Part shown: piece after piece, positions 16,617 through 25,418 of the stretch
Position numbering within the stretch: the first letter of the stretch is position 1
Layout: every line of letters begins with the position of its first letter
Assembly (NCBI GenBank): GCA_023435225.1
Contig: JAEYRX010000099.1
Coordinates: 48,536 to 112,535, forward strand
Reading direction: 5' to 3'
DNA: 64,000 nucleotides
Source of the DNA: Bacillota bacterium
GTDB lineage: Bacteria > Bacillota > UBA4882 > UBA8346
Notes under the pieces: model-generated
What the model was told of the DNA's origin: nothing
Databases searched by the model: none
What the model saw: only the letters and a program-made list of their open reading frames with translations
Position numbers and translations under genes: made by a program

Positions 16617-17915
16617 TTAAAACATTCCCTTATTTTTTAAATACTCATAATGCCGGACAACTTCGCTTCTGATAGTTGAAGGGTTTACCTCCAATATTTT
16701 AATACCGTAACCGACCAATGAACGAATTAAAGCTCGTCTTTCTTTAAGCAACTCAAATACAGTTCCTTTAAGATAAGCGCTTCTTTCATCAGTAATTGGG
16801 GTAGCGGCTATTGCTTCCAAACTGTTTTGCCGGTATAAAACACATACCACTAGATGATGACGGTTAAGTATTCTTAAATAGTTTATTAAATCCTTAGAAG
16901 ACTCAGTATCCAAAAGATCAGTATATATAAAAATTAAGGAACGTTTTTTTACTTTACCCTGCCAAAAATTAAAAGCTTCACGGTAATCGCTTTCGACCAT
17001 GAACGCTTCAAGATTATAGAGTTGACTAAGGAGTAATTCCAAATGATGATTTCCTTTTCCGGCAGGTATAAAGCGTTCCATTCGGCAATTAAAACTTAAA
17101 GCGCCCACTAAATCCCCATGTTCTTGAATATTATAGGCCAGAAGAATAGCCGAATCCAGTATATGATCAAAGCGGCTATAAGTTTGATTTATTTGATCAT
17201 ATAATAATCTCCCGGTGTCAAATAACAAAAATACGTTTTGGTCTTTTTCCGGTTCATATTCATTAACATAAGGTTTACCCCGGTGAGCAGTTACTTTCCA
17301 ATTGACTTTCCGGTAGTCATCTCCCCGGACATACTCCCGAACTTGGGCCATCTCACCGCCTACACCAATTATTTTTTGGCGTAACAGACCTTCGGCATTA
17401 CTTCCAACCAGACGGGACAATCTTTGGGTATTTATTTTGTTTAAATCAGGATAAACCCTGACCGATTGTTTTATTTTAATTTTAAACTGATAGGAGAACA
17501 AACCTAATCTGCCGATTAACCTAATATTAAGATCGCCAAAAACAAATAAACCACGTTTTAACGGTTTGAGCTTATAAATTACAGTTACTCCGCTGTCGGC
17601 AGGGATAAATAGACGGCCCGAATAGTTTTCGCCAATCATAGTCAATGGAGGTTCATCTTTGAAAAAGATTCTCAATGGATGATTTATAGGATTGACCAAG
17701 ATTAGTTTAACTTCGACGCCTAAGTTGTTGTAAAATGGGTCTTCAAAAATTCGTTTAGCGATTATTTTTGGTTGTTTAATTGTTTGAATCAGATCAATCA
17801 ACCATACTGAAAAAACTAATAAAACGGCATAGAAAATATACCAACCAATCGGGAACAATAGACTGATAAGAGAAAACAGTATGATTAAACTAATAAAATA
17901 CCAAGAAAAAAACAT
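16617..17915 (-). CDS. DUF58-domain protein
   Basis: Two N-terminal membrane segments (about residues 5-40) precede a beta-rich region and the DUF58 core with its signature REYVRGDDYRKVNWKVTAH (around residues 190-208), followed by a von Willebrand A-like fold with LLFDTGR. DUF58 proteins act with MoxR ATPases, whose gene ends 4 bp upstream; the pair is thought to assemble or mature membrane or cofactor-containing complexes. CGAGG precedes the ATG. It is the last gene of a five-gene minus-strand operon. Confidence 0.85.
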   Translation of the reverse strand: MFFSWYFISLIILFSLISLLFPIGWYIFYAVLLVFSVWLIDLIQTIKQPKIIAKRIFEDPFYNNLGVEVKLILVNPINHPLRIFFKDEPPLTMIGENYSGRLFIPADSGVTVIYKLKPLKRGLFVFGDLNIRLIGRLGLFSYQFKIKIKQSVRVYPDLNKINTQRLSRLVGSNAEGLLRQKIIGVGGEMAQVREYVRGDDYRKVNWKVTAHRGKPYVNEYEPEKDQNVFLLFDTGRLLYDQINQTYSRFDHILDSAILLAYNIQEHGDLVGALSFNCRMERFIPAGKGNHHLELLLSQLYNLEAFMVESDYREAFNFWQGKVKKRSLIFIYTDLLDTESSKDLINYLRILNRHHLVVCVLYRQNSLEAIAATPITDERSAYLKGTVFELLKERRALIRSLVGYGIKILEVNPSTIRSEVVRHYEYLKNKGMF

Positions 17916-17918
17916 TGA

Positions 17919-18866
17919 TTACCTCGGGATCTTTATCCCTGCTAAAATATTTTTTAACAATTGATCGCTGTTCTTGCCATCGATTTGAGCTTCCGGTTTC
18001 ACTAATAAACGGTGTCGTAACACCGGATAAGCCATTTCTTGAATATCATCAGGTATTACATAGGTCCGCCCGTGCAAGCCGGCATATGCTTTGGCAACAT
18101 GTAGTAGATAAATACCGGCTCGCGGACTCGCGCCTAAGATCAGTAAAGGATTTTCTCTGGTAGCTTTGATTATCTGATAAACATATTCGGTAATTTCCGG
18201 GCGGATATTAATTTCAGCCAGAGAAGAACGGATTTTTAAAATATTATTCATAGTTAATACGGGAGATATTTTTTCTAAATCACCGGCTCCAACCAGATTA
18301 TTTTGATAGCGTTGGTAGATAGCGGTTTCCGTTTCGCTATCCGGATAAGAAACTTGAAGTTTCAAGAGGAAACGATCTAATTGAGCTTCCGGTAATGGAT
18401 AAGTTCCTTCAAATTCCAAAGGATTTTGAGTGGCTAAAACCGTAAAAATTGGTGACAGAGCCCTTAATTTTCCATCAATAGTAACCTGTTTTTCCTCCAT
18501 TGCTTCCAGTAAAGCTGATTGGGTTTTTGGAGGAGTCCGGTTAATCTCATCCGCTAAAAAGATATCCGTAAAAATTGGGCCGGGGTTGAAAGAAAAGAGT
18601 TGTTTTTGAAAATCAAAAATATTAGCACCGGTTACATCAAGAGGCATCAAGTCCGGAGTAAATTGAACCCGCTTATATTCCGCCGAAATTGCCCGGGCTA
18701 AAGACTTGGCAATTAAGGTTTTAGCTGTGCCGGGCGGTCCTTCAAGCAGAACATGTCCACCGACAAAAAGGGCTATTAATATACATTCAATAATATTATC
18801 CTGGCCGACTATCACCTTTGCCAGCTCCGATTTAATTTGTTCATAGACTACCTGGATTTTTTCCAT
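17919..18866 (-). CDS. MoxR-family AAA+ ATPase
   Basis: A 315-residue AAA+ protein with Walker A GPPGTAKT (residues 42-49), Walker B IFLADEINR (around 106-114) and sensor motif LATQNP, followed by EGTYPLPEAQLDRF, diagnostic of MoxR. MoxR ATPases act as chaperones for partner proteins, here probably the adjacent DUF58 protein. AAAGGAG stands 8 bases before the ATG. It overlaps the end of the upstream DUF4350 gene by 19 bp, a sign of tight coupling. Confidence 0.92.
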   Translation of the reverse strand: MEKIQVVYEQIKSELAKVIVGQDNIIECILIALFVGGHVLLEGPPGTAKTLIAKSLARAISAEYKRVQFTPDLMPLDVTGANIFDFQKQLFSFNPGPIFTDIFLADEINRTPPKTQSALLEAMEEKQVTIDGKLRALSPIFTVLATQNPLEFEGTYPLPEAQLDRFLLKLQVSYPDSETETAIYQRYQNNLVGAGDLEKISPVLTMNNILKIRSSLAEINIRPEITEYVYQIIKATRENPLLILGASPRAGIYLLHVAKAYAGLHGRTYVIPDDIQEMAYPVLRHRLLVKPEAQIDGKNSDQLLKNILAGIKIPR

Positions 18867-19987
18867 TCAATTAACTCCTTTCGATAAACATCCAATTTAG
18901 CGCAGATTTTTAGAAATTCCTGTTTGGGAATTTTTTTAGTTAAATTAGCTATTTTTATTGAGATTTCCGAAATATCCTGATAATTTCCTCCGGTAATTAT
19001 GTTTAAACTTGATATTGTTCCGGTTATTGGAGCATCAGGAAGAGAACCGGTAATCTCCGTCACAAGTTTCCATAATTCTTGATAGAGGTTTTCCAAAACT
19101 AATTTCTGAATATTGGCCTGTTGAAAAAGACCAGCCATGGATACTACAAACTCTTGATAAGAACGTCCTGGAGTGAAGGAAAGCGGTACTATTCGTCCGA
19201 ACCGGACGGCTACTTTCCATAATAATAGGATTATTCCCAACCCAAATAGCAGGGAAGCTCCCCAATATCGGTTAAGCATTGGCGCTAAATTAAAATTTTC
19301 CAATGGTTGTAATGGAGGTGGCGGTAATTGAAGAATACTGATCTCTTTTACAGTGGGATAAAGATTTTTTAATAATGTAATTAAAATTACTACGTTATCG
19401 GGATGTTTGGTTATAGCTTGATTAGTTAAGCCGTCAAGATCATTCCAATAAAGTATACTTCCCAGTCCATATTTTTGAGCAGCAATAAAATAGCCTTCTT
19501 TGGCGCCATAGAAACCTTGTTTCGGATGGCGAATAATATTTGTAGTCTTGTTACTTAGATAATACGATAAATTACCCAAACAATAAGCTTTAGAAGTAAA
19601 GGTTGTTTTCTTTGATTTCAAAAGAGAACTAAGCTGTAACCCTGAAGCATCAGGGATTAAGTTTGGAGTATTTTGAGCCAGCTCCACAATAGCGCCGCCG
19701 GATTTAACCCAGTTAAGTATATGTTTTTTTAGTTTCTTAGAGATTTGGCTGTTAGTTCTCAGAATAACCAGCTGATTCCGGTCGTTGGGGAGATTTTCAC
19801 TTAAGGTAAACCGGTAATTGGATTTTTCCAACGATAAACAAAGGGCTTTCAATCCATAAGGACCATAGCTGTCCGGGTTATAAACGGTTAGCTTTTGTTG
19901 TGAAAGTGAAATCCAGTCTAAAAAGAGCAGAATACCCAGAATAATTGCTAATAGTATTAAACTAATAATAATTTTATGTTTACCCAT
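18848..19987 (-). CDS. DUF4350-domain membrane protein
   Basis: One membrane helix at residues 7-26 (ISLILLAIILGILLFLDWI), then a GATase-like extracytoplasmic domain typical of DUF4350 (YGPYGLKALCLSLEKSNYRF, VKSGGAIVEL), a second helix around residues 240-258 and a cytoplasmic tail. Its function is unknown, but DUF4350 genes are standard members of MoxR-DUF58 operons, between DUF4129 and MoxR as here. GAGG precedes the ATG. Confidence 0.78.
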   Translation of the reverse strand: MGKHKIIISLILLAIILGILLFLDWISLSQQKLTVYNPDSYGPYGLKALCLSLEKSNYRFTLSENLPNDRNQLVILRTNSQISKKLKKHILNWVKSGGAIVELAQNTPNLIPDASGLQLSSLLKSKKTTFTSKAYCLGNLSYYLSNKTTNIIRHPKQGFYGAKEGYFIAAQKYGLGSILYWNDLDGLTNQAITKHPDNVVILITLLKNLYPTVKEISILQLPPPPLQPLENFNLAPMLNRYWGASLLFGLGIILLLWKVAVRFGRIVPLSFTPGRSYQEFVVSMAGLFQQANIQKLVLENLYQELWKLVTEITGSLPDAPITGTISSLNIITGGNYQDISEISIKIANLTKKIPKQEFLKICAKLDVYRKELIEWKKSR

Positions 19988-20060
19988 TTATCCTCAGGCT
20001 TGCCGGAAATTTTTAATTACGACTTCTTCTGGGTGTATTTGATGTTTAATTGCCAAAAAC

Positions 20061-20783
20061 CTACTTTCCGATATTTTCTTGAATAATGTTTATGAAATGT
20101 AAAGCCTGCCGGTATTCCTCATTTTGGCAAGCACCGGCGCCGTACCATTTATCCTGAAAAAGACGTACTAGGTTATAAAAAACCTTAACAGTCGGGTGTT
20201 CAGGTCCGATTACTTTTGAAATAGCCTCAATATTGGCTTTATCGGTTAGGCGGATTCCATTAGGTAAAATTCCGTTTATTTTTAAGTATTCAAGATTCGC
20301 CAGATAAAGATAACGAATAGCCTCCCTGTAATTACCTTCTTTTGCTAAACTGGCAGCTTGGGTTCTTAATACTGATGGATTTTCGTTGTTAGTGGATAGA
20401 TTAACCTTTTTTTGTCTAATGCTCCGGGAACCGGAGAAAAGCTTCGGAAGTAAAAAAACTAAAACAATAAGCAATAAGGTTAAAATACCCAAACCTATCC
20501 ATTTAAATATATTAAATAAACTCTGTTCATTGGTTTTGGTCTTGATAAGAGGTAACTTTTTTAGCCAATTAATAATCTTTTGGAACGTTTTTTTAAACCA
20601 ACTAAAATAGTCCGGATAATGGAATCTTTTATCTTTTAATACTTCCCGGACAACAGCTTGGGTATTCTGGATGGTTGGAGTATTTTGAATAGATATCGGA
20701 TTATGTCTCTGGTCAACTTCACCAAAAGCAATACCAGTAAAAAAAATAAAATATACGGATATTAAAATTAGCTTATTTCGCAA
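20061..20783 (-). CDS. DUF4129-domain membrane protein
   Basis: A signal peptide (residues 1-21), a short outer part, one membrane helix (about residues 93-112, LGILTLLLIVLVFLLP) and a helical cytoplasmic domain with AKEGNYREAIRYLYLANLEY and the closing Trp-Tyr region DKWYGAGACQNEEY, the DUF4129 signature. DUF4129 is often found at the C terminus of transglutaminase-like proteins; here it stands alone. Start TTG 20783 with GAGGAAG upstream. It is the second gene of the MoxR operon. Confidence 0.75.
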   Translation of the reverse strand: MRNKLILISVYFIFFTGIAFGEVDQRHNPISIQNTPTIQNTQAVVREVLKDKRFHYPDYFSWFKKTFQKIINWLKKLPLIKTKTNEQSLFNIFKWIGLGILTLLLIVLVFLLPKLFSGSRSIRQKKVNLSTNNENPSVLRTQAASLAKEGNYREAIRYLYLANLEYLKINGILPNGIRLTDKANIEAISKVIGPEHPTVKVFYNLVRLFQDKWYGAGACQNEEYRQALHFINIIQENIGK

Positions 20784-20805
20784 AATTCTTCCTCATTAAC
20801 AAATT

Positions 20806-21762
20806 TTAAATAGTTAAACCTGTCTCCGGGGTTTCAGGAGTTGATAATTGAAGTTGAATATCATAACCTTCTTTACGGATCATTAAATCATAATAGATTG
20901 CAGCCATCGGACCATAATAATAAGATAATAAAATATTGAAAACCAATAGGCCGGCAACACCAAATAAAACGGCTAGCGCATAAATGATAATTTGTTTGGC
21001 CATTATTGCTATGATAATCGGAATGCTTATTAACCCCATAATAATCATGCCAAGCGCATAACCAAGCAAGTACACCAGTAATAATGTCCAAAAAATACGC
21101 CAGCGTTTTTTGGACATCAACTTAAAAGCACGGGAGATAGATTTGATGACATCTTGATTTTCAAAAATTGCCACCGGTAAAGTTAAATAGAAAAAGAAGC
21201 TGATAATAAGTTGTAAAATATTATTTCCAAAGGAGATTAAGTTTCCGGCTAGCGGTGAAATAAAATTGACGATTATCGATATAATCATACCCGGAATTGC
21301 GATTAGGTAGAATATAGCCAATATTAAAAACTGAATTAGAAATATCCGGACTCTTTTGTCTTTGATCCCGGCGAAGGCTTGTTTGGAATTTATTTTTTCC
21401 AAATGTAAACCGGCTTTAAAAATTTGCAAATTACCATAAACATAATAAATACTGCCGATAATTAAAGCAATAATCCAAGCGGCTATGATTATTACTAATA
21501 ACAAAATAACTAATATAGTGCTTATTAACGAACTGTGGAAGAGTTCGGACCAAAATCTTTGATCACTAAAAGGGATCTGGGAAATAGAACCGACTATAAT
21601 AAGATAAATTGCTACAATTATAGCTCCTAAAAGGAAAATTACTAACGAAGGAAGAAATGCTTTAAATATTACCCCTTGAAAAGACCAAAAGTTTTCCCGG
21701 AGGATAGAAAAGGTATTATCGAGAATATCTCTAACTCCCATTTGTTTTAAACGTGTTTTCAT
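20806..21762 (-). CDS. Polytopic membrane protein, first gene of the MoxR-DUF58 operon
   Basis: About 318 residues with six predicted membrane segments and a cytoplasmic N terminus (MGVRDILDNTFSILRENFWS). The layout resembles the family annotated as glycerophosphoryl diester phosphodiesterase membrane domain/DUF975-like proteins, often first in such operons; no catalytic residues are visible. I place the start at ATG 21762, behind AAAGGAG with 7-8 bases of spacing; the frame is open 30 bases further but without such a site. Repeat element A2 lies just upstream. Confidence 0.65.
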   Translation of the reverse strand: MKTRLKQMGVRDILDNTFSILRENFWSFQGVIFKAFLPSLVIFLLGAIIVAIYLIIVGSISQIPFSDQRFWSELFHSSLISTILVILLLVIIIAAWIIALIIGSIYYVYGNLQIFKAGLHLEKINSKQAFAGIKDKRVRIFLIQFLILAIFYLIAIPGMIISIIVNFISPLAGNLISFGNNILQLIISFFFYLTLPVAIFENQDVIKSISRAFKLMSKKRWRIFWTLLLVYLLGYALGMIIMGLISIPIIIAIMAKQIIIYALAVLFGVAGLLVFNILLSYYYGPMAAIYYDLMIRKEGYDIQLQLSTPETPETGLTI

Positions 21763-21824
21763 AGTTCGCTCCTTTTTCACTAAAGCATCCATAAATGTAG
21801 AAAAGTATTTTTAAACATTTTAGC

Positions 21825-21928
21825 TAAGGAAGCGCTGATTAATCCGATTTTGTGCGAGCAAATATGCGGTATTAGGCATTTTACGAAGCATAAAATCGTT
21901 ACTCATTCAATTAATCAGCGCTTCCCTA
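21825..21928. repeat. Family A inverted-repeat element, copy 2
   Basis: The same about 102-bp element as at 1353-1456, in inverted orientation: TIR AAGGAAGCGCTGATTAAT, inner words TGCGAGCAAATATGCGGTAT and ATTTTACGAAGCATAAAAT, closing TIR. It sits upstream of the MoxR-DUF58 operon, between two genes transcribed away from each other. Confidence 0.85.
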
Positions 21929-22162
21929 ATATTGTTTAATTAAGGAAGTTAACTGGAAAGGAATAAAATCCTGATTGATTATTTTTCGCCATTATCCGAT
22001 TTTTTCCTGCTAAGAATTAAAGATAGCCTTATTAACAATTTTATGGTAGTATTAGTTTTAGCTTTTAATTCAACTTTCGCGCCACAGATCAAAGGATGTC
22101 TACTGGCTTTACAATGTTAGTGCCAAAATTCATTAGTAATACGCAAGATTACGGAGAAGAAT

Positions 22163-22867
22163 ATGTTTTCAATCGAATCTTTATTTGAGCTCTTTTTTCA
22201 TCTTGATAAACATATGAACCTTTTAATCCAAAACTTTGGTAACTGGTCTTACCTGGTCATGTTTATCATTATATTCTGTGAAACCGGTTTGGTAGTTACC
22301 CCATTTTTACCAGGCGATTCATTGATTTTTACAGCCGGAGCGATTGCCGCCAGAGGTTATTTGGAAATCAGCTTGTTATATTTAGTTCTAAGTTCTGCAG
22401 CCATAATTGGAGATTCCACTAATTACTGGATAGGCTACTTAATGCGATCGAAAGTTTTTCGGGGGAAAAAGATCCGTTTTATCAAACATGAATATTTGGA
22501 AAAGACCAATCGTTTTTTTGAGCGGCATGGCGGAAAAACGATAGTTCTAGCCAGGTTTATACCAATAATCCGGACTTTTGCTCCTTTTGTAGCCGGTATC
22601 GGTAAAATGACTTACTGGCGCTTTTTGTTTTACAGTATTATTGGAAGTTTTGTCTGGATGGCAATTTTTATTTTAGCCGGATATTTTTTCGGCAATCTTC
22701 CATTAGTTCAATCTAATTTTTCACTGGTGATTATTGCAATTGTCTGCATATCCGTATTACCGGCAGTTACCGAATTTCTCAAAGAACGTTTTAAAAGCCC
22801 GAATACTAAAACCGATGTTTCTAAAAAAGAATCAAATAAAATTTTACCGGATAAACAGAAAAGCTAA
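22163..22867 (+). CDS. DedA-family membrane protein
   Basis: Five or so membrane segments and the DedA/SNARE-associated signatures: FCETGLVVTPFLPGDSLIF (around residues 39-57), ERHGGKTIVLARFIPIIRTF with the conserved arginines (around 118-137) and AGIGKMTYWRF. DedA proteins act in membrane homeostasis, including undecaprenyl-phosphate or phospholipid flipping. The charged, lysine-rich C-terminal tail is cytoplasmic. GGAG precedes the ATG. It is probably monocistronic. Confidence 0.88.
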   Translation: MFSIESLFELFFHLDKHMNLLIQNFGNWSYLVMFIIIFCETGLVVTPFLPGDSLIFTAGAIAARGYLEISLLYLVLSSAAIIGDSTNYWIGYLMRSKVFRGKKIRFIKHEYLEKTNRFFERHGGKTIVLARFIPIIRTFAPFVAGIGKMTYWRFLFYSIIGSFVWMAIFILAGYFFGNLPLVQSNFSLVIIAIVCISVLPAVTEFLKERFKSPNTKTDVSKKESNKILPDKQKS

Positions 22868-22911
22868 TAACGGCAGTATTGGGAATGTTGATCAAGCCTT
22901 AATGAGCATGC

Positions 22912-22941
22912 TTGACTTTATTTATTTAAAAATGATAAAAT
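22912..22941 (+). promoter_or_regulatory. SigA-type promoter in the DedA-HD spacer
   Basis: TTGACT (22912-22917), 18 bp, TAAAAT (22936-22941). Transcription would begin near 22949 and meet the terminator-like hairpin at 22973-23012 after about 60 nt, so the product is either a short RNA or an attenuated leader of the HD gene. Confidence 0.5.
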
Positions 22942-22972
22942 GAAAAGGTTAAGACAAGTAAATACTTTAGCA

Positions 22973-23012
22973 ATCCGGAAATTGGACGAGTTAATTTTTC
23001 CGGATATTTTTT
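22973..23012 (+). terminator. Terminator-like hairpin before the HD-domain gene
   Basis: ATCCGGAAA (22973-22981) pairs with TTTTCCGGAT (22996-23005), followed by ATTTTTTG. It stands between a promoter and the HD-domain gene and could act as an attenuator. The remaining 180 bp up to 23192 show nothing else. Confidence 0.55.
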
Positions 23013-23192
23013 GTTAGAAGGTTTCTATGTTAATGGCGTAAATTGGTAAATTACCTAAAATTGATTTAATCTTTGTTCAAGAAACTATTAGGATTTATTT
23101 TCGTTGGATAGTTAGGATGAAATAAGATTTGAATCTTAAATCGTATTAAAACATATTTATTCCTATAAAGGTAGAAGAAAGTTGGTGAGAAT

Positions 23193-23723
23193 ATGGGGGT
23201 AATTAAACGGGTCATGAATTCCTGGGGAACTAAGTTGAGTGAAGAGGATCGAACTTTTATTGAAACATATCTTGATGACCCGGGAAAATTCTTGTTTTAC
23301 CAGATGAGCAAGCTTGACCAACAACACGCATTAACAGTAGCTAGAGCTGTTTTGCTTAAGGCTGCCATCGAAAATACTACCAAAATGGAACTTGATACTC
23401 TGATAAAGGCGGCTCTGCTTCATGATATCGGGAAAGTAGAAGGGGACTTCAGCTTTTTAAGCCGGATATTAGTTGGGTTAGTACGGAGAATAAAACCAAC
23501 CTGGCGGGGTAGGTTCGCCAAAACTTATCCGGTTACATTTTGGGAAAAGGTTGGATATGGTTTTTATGTGGATCTGGTCCACCCGGCCCGTGGAGCCCAT
23601 ATGGCCAGAATATTCGGAGTGGATAAAACCGTAGTCGATATTATAAGACATCATCATGATCCTCCACGTTTAGGACAGAGCATTGAGTTAACATGGTTGC
23701 AGTTAATTGATAATAAGAATTAG
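23193..23723 (+). CDS. HD-domain hydrolase
   Basis: A 176-residue cytoplasmic protein with the HD metal-binding motif LLHDIGKVEG (around residues 78-87), an upstream His in DQQHAL and a downstream HPARGAHMAR and RHHHDPP that supply further ligands. HD proteins of this size are phosphohydrolases for nucleotides or phosphate esters; the substrate cannot be read. The start ATG follows GGTGAGAAT. It lies just upstream of scpA and may share its transcript. Confidence 0.82.
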   Translation: MGVIKRVMNSWGTKLSEEDRTFIETYLDDPGKFLFYQMSKLDQQHALTVARAVLLKAAIENTTKMELDTLIKAALLHDIGKVEGDFSFLSRILVGLVRRIKPTWRGRFAKTYPVTFWEKVGYGFYVDLVHPARGAHMARIFGVDKTVVDIIRHHHDPPRLGQSIELTWLQLIDNKN

Positions 23724-23783
23724 GGGAGCAGCTCAAAAACTACTTAATACTTTTTTCGGAAATACTCACGAAATTAGGAGGTA

Positions 23784-24545
23784 GTGGAAGAGCAATACCA
23801 AAAAATGGAATATCAAATCAAGCTTGATGTATTCCAAGGTCCGCTAGACCTGCTTTTACATTTAATTGAAAAAGATGAGATCGATATATACAATATTCCA
23901 ATTGCTTTAATAACCGAAAGATATTTGGAATATCTTCATACAATTCAAATTTTGAACTTAGAGACAGTTGGCGATTTTTTAGTAATGGCCGCTACTTTAA
24001 TGCAGATCAAAGCGAAGATGTTACTTCCGCAACAACTTAGTTCCGATGAAGAGCAACTTGAGGAGGAAGATCCCCGCTGGGAACTGGCCCAAAAGTTAAT
24101 TGAATATAAAAAAATCAAAGAAGCCGCTTTAAGCCTTCAAGAACTTGAAGGACAACAACTTAAAGTTTATACCCGCATCGCCGGAGATTTTGCCGACCAA
24201 AAAGTAGCTCCGGAACAAAACCCGTTAAAAGAATTATCTATCTGGGATTTGCTGGAAGCTTTTAAAGATATTATGGAAAGCTTGGAACCAAAGCCAATAA
24301 ATACCCTTCCCAAACAGGAAGTCTCCATAAGACAACGGATGACGGAGATTTTAGATCTGATAACGGCGGAGGGAAGGATATTTTTTAAAACCGTTTTTAA
24401 TGATGTTAAAACTAAAATTGGATTAATAACATGTTTTTTGGCCGTTTTGGAATTGATCAAACTCCATAAGATCTCTGCATTTCAAGAAATGCTGTTTGGA
24501 GAGATTAGTTTATCATTACCGGAAAAGGTGTGTAATAACGTTTGA
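23784..24545 (+). CDS. scpA: Segregation and condensation protein A
   Basis: The kleisin subunit of the SMC-ScpAB condensin: the N-terminal YQIKLDVFQGPLDLLLHLIE and IDIYNIPIALITERYLEYL are diagnostic, and the C-terminal winged helix (residues 170-245) binds the SMC head. GTG 23784 lies only 2 bases after AGGAGG, too close for usual initiation; ATG 23805 gives the typical family start but is about 22 bases away. The stop overlaps scpB by 4 bp. Confidence 0.93.
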   Translation: MEEQYQKMEYQIKLDVFQGPLDLLLHLIEKDEIDIYNIPIALITERYLEYLHTIQILNLETVGDFLVMAATLMQIKAKMLLPQQLSSDEEQLEEEDPRWELAQKLIEYKKIKEAALSLQELEGQQLKVYTRIAGDFADQKVAPEQNPLKELSIWDLLEAFKDIMESLEPKPINTLPKQEVSIRQRMTEILDLITAEGRIFFKTVFNDVKTKIGLITCFLAVLELIKLHKISAFQEMLFGEISLSLPEKVCNNV

Positions 24546-25120
24546 ATCTTATTATGGCTCGCGCAATTATTGAAGCGCTCATTTTTTCTTCTTCCGAACC
24601 TATTACCGCCAGAACTATGGCCGAAATAGTTGGTATCAACGAACATACCGTTAAGCAATTATTAAACGATTTAATAGAAGACCGGCTCAAAAATAAAAGC
24701 GGTCTTCAAATAATGGAAGCAGCTAATGGATATCAATTTGTCACTCATCCGGAATGCGCTCCATACGTGGAAAAGCTGCAAAAAGTACCTCGAAATGTAG
24801 GTCTTTCACAAGCGGCAATCGAAACTTTAGCGATCATCGCTTACAAACAACCAATTACTAAAGCAGAGATTGAGGCTTTGCGTGGAGTAAGTATCGAAAG
24901 TGCTTTATCAACATTGGTTGAAAAGTGTTTAGTGGAAGAAGCCGGCCGGAAAGAAGCACCCGGCAGACCGATTCTTTACCGTACTTCCAGACAATTTTTA
25001 AAATATTTTGGTTTAAATGATTTGAATGAATTACCCAAAATTCCCGAATGGATTGAACCTAATTCCTTTAAGTTTGGCGTCGAACAAAACGGAGGCGAAC
25101 AAGATGGCGGAGTGGATTAA
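24542..25120 (+). CDS. scpB: Segregation and condensation protein B
   Basis: The KITE subunit that dimerises and binds ScpA: two winged-helix domains, with ALIFSSSEPITARTMAEIV at the start and SQAAIETLAIIAYKQPITK-AEIEALRGV in the second domain, the best conserved part of the family. It supports chromosome segregation with SMC. The TTG start overlaps the scpA stop (TTGA); an in-frame ATG at 24554 is an alternative. The C-terminal tail overlaps the next gene by 17 bp. Confidence 0.93.
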   Translation: MNLIMARAIIEALIFSSSEPITARTMAEIVGINEHTVKQLLNDLIEDRLKNKSGLQIMEAANGYQFVTHPECAPYVEKLQKVPRNVGLSQAAIETLAIIAYKQPITKAEIEALRGVSIESALSTLVEKCLVEEAGRKEAPGRPILYRTSRQFLKYFGLNDLNELPKIPEWIEPNSFKFGVEQNGGEQDGGVD

Positions 25121-25418
25121 GAAGTGGTTTAAAGTTGAATTAACCCGGGATAATAATTATTATTTCGGTTTAGTTCTGTTACAATTGGCAATTATATCTT
25201 TAATTCTTTATTTGTTGTTGGATGCATATGAACCATTGGCTTTTTTAATAACATTTTTAATTGGCGGCTGGGGTTTTGTTTTACTCTGGAAAAGTGATAA
25301 TGACCTTCGCTTTAAGCTGGCTCAAGAGAAAATAGATGAACTTGAAGCAAAACTGGAATATTCCAGATTATTTGTTATCCCACCGCATTTAACTAAAAAG
25401 GTTAAGAGGAATAATTGA
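25104..25418 (+). CDS. Small two-helix membrane protein
   Basis: 104 residues: a basic N terminus, two membrane helices (about residues 22-40 and 43-62) and a C-terminal coiled-coil (RFKLAQEKIDELEAKLEY) ending in a basic tail. The start is ATG 25104 behind GGAGG; it lies within the end of scpB, so translation is coupled. The stop overlaps the DUF3866 start. No family recognised; the position between scpB and DUF3866 suggests a cell-envelope or division role, but that is inference. Confidence 0.65.
   Translation: MAEWIKKWFKVELTRDNNYYFGLVLLQLAIISLILYLLLDAYEPLAFLITFLIGGWGFVLLWKSDNDLRFKLAQEKIDELEAKLEYSRLFVIPPHLTKKVKRNN

Noticed and set aside
24167..24460. Minus-strand open frame of 97 codons inside scpA
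   Set aside because: A shadow of scpA; no ribosome binding site and no recognisable protein.
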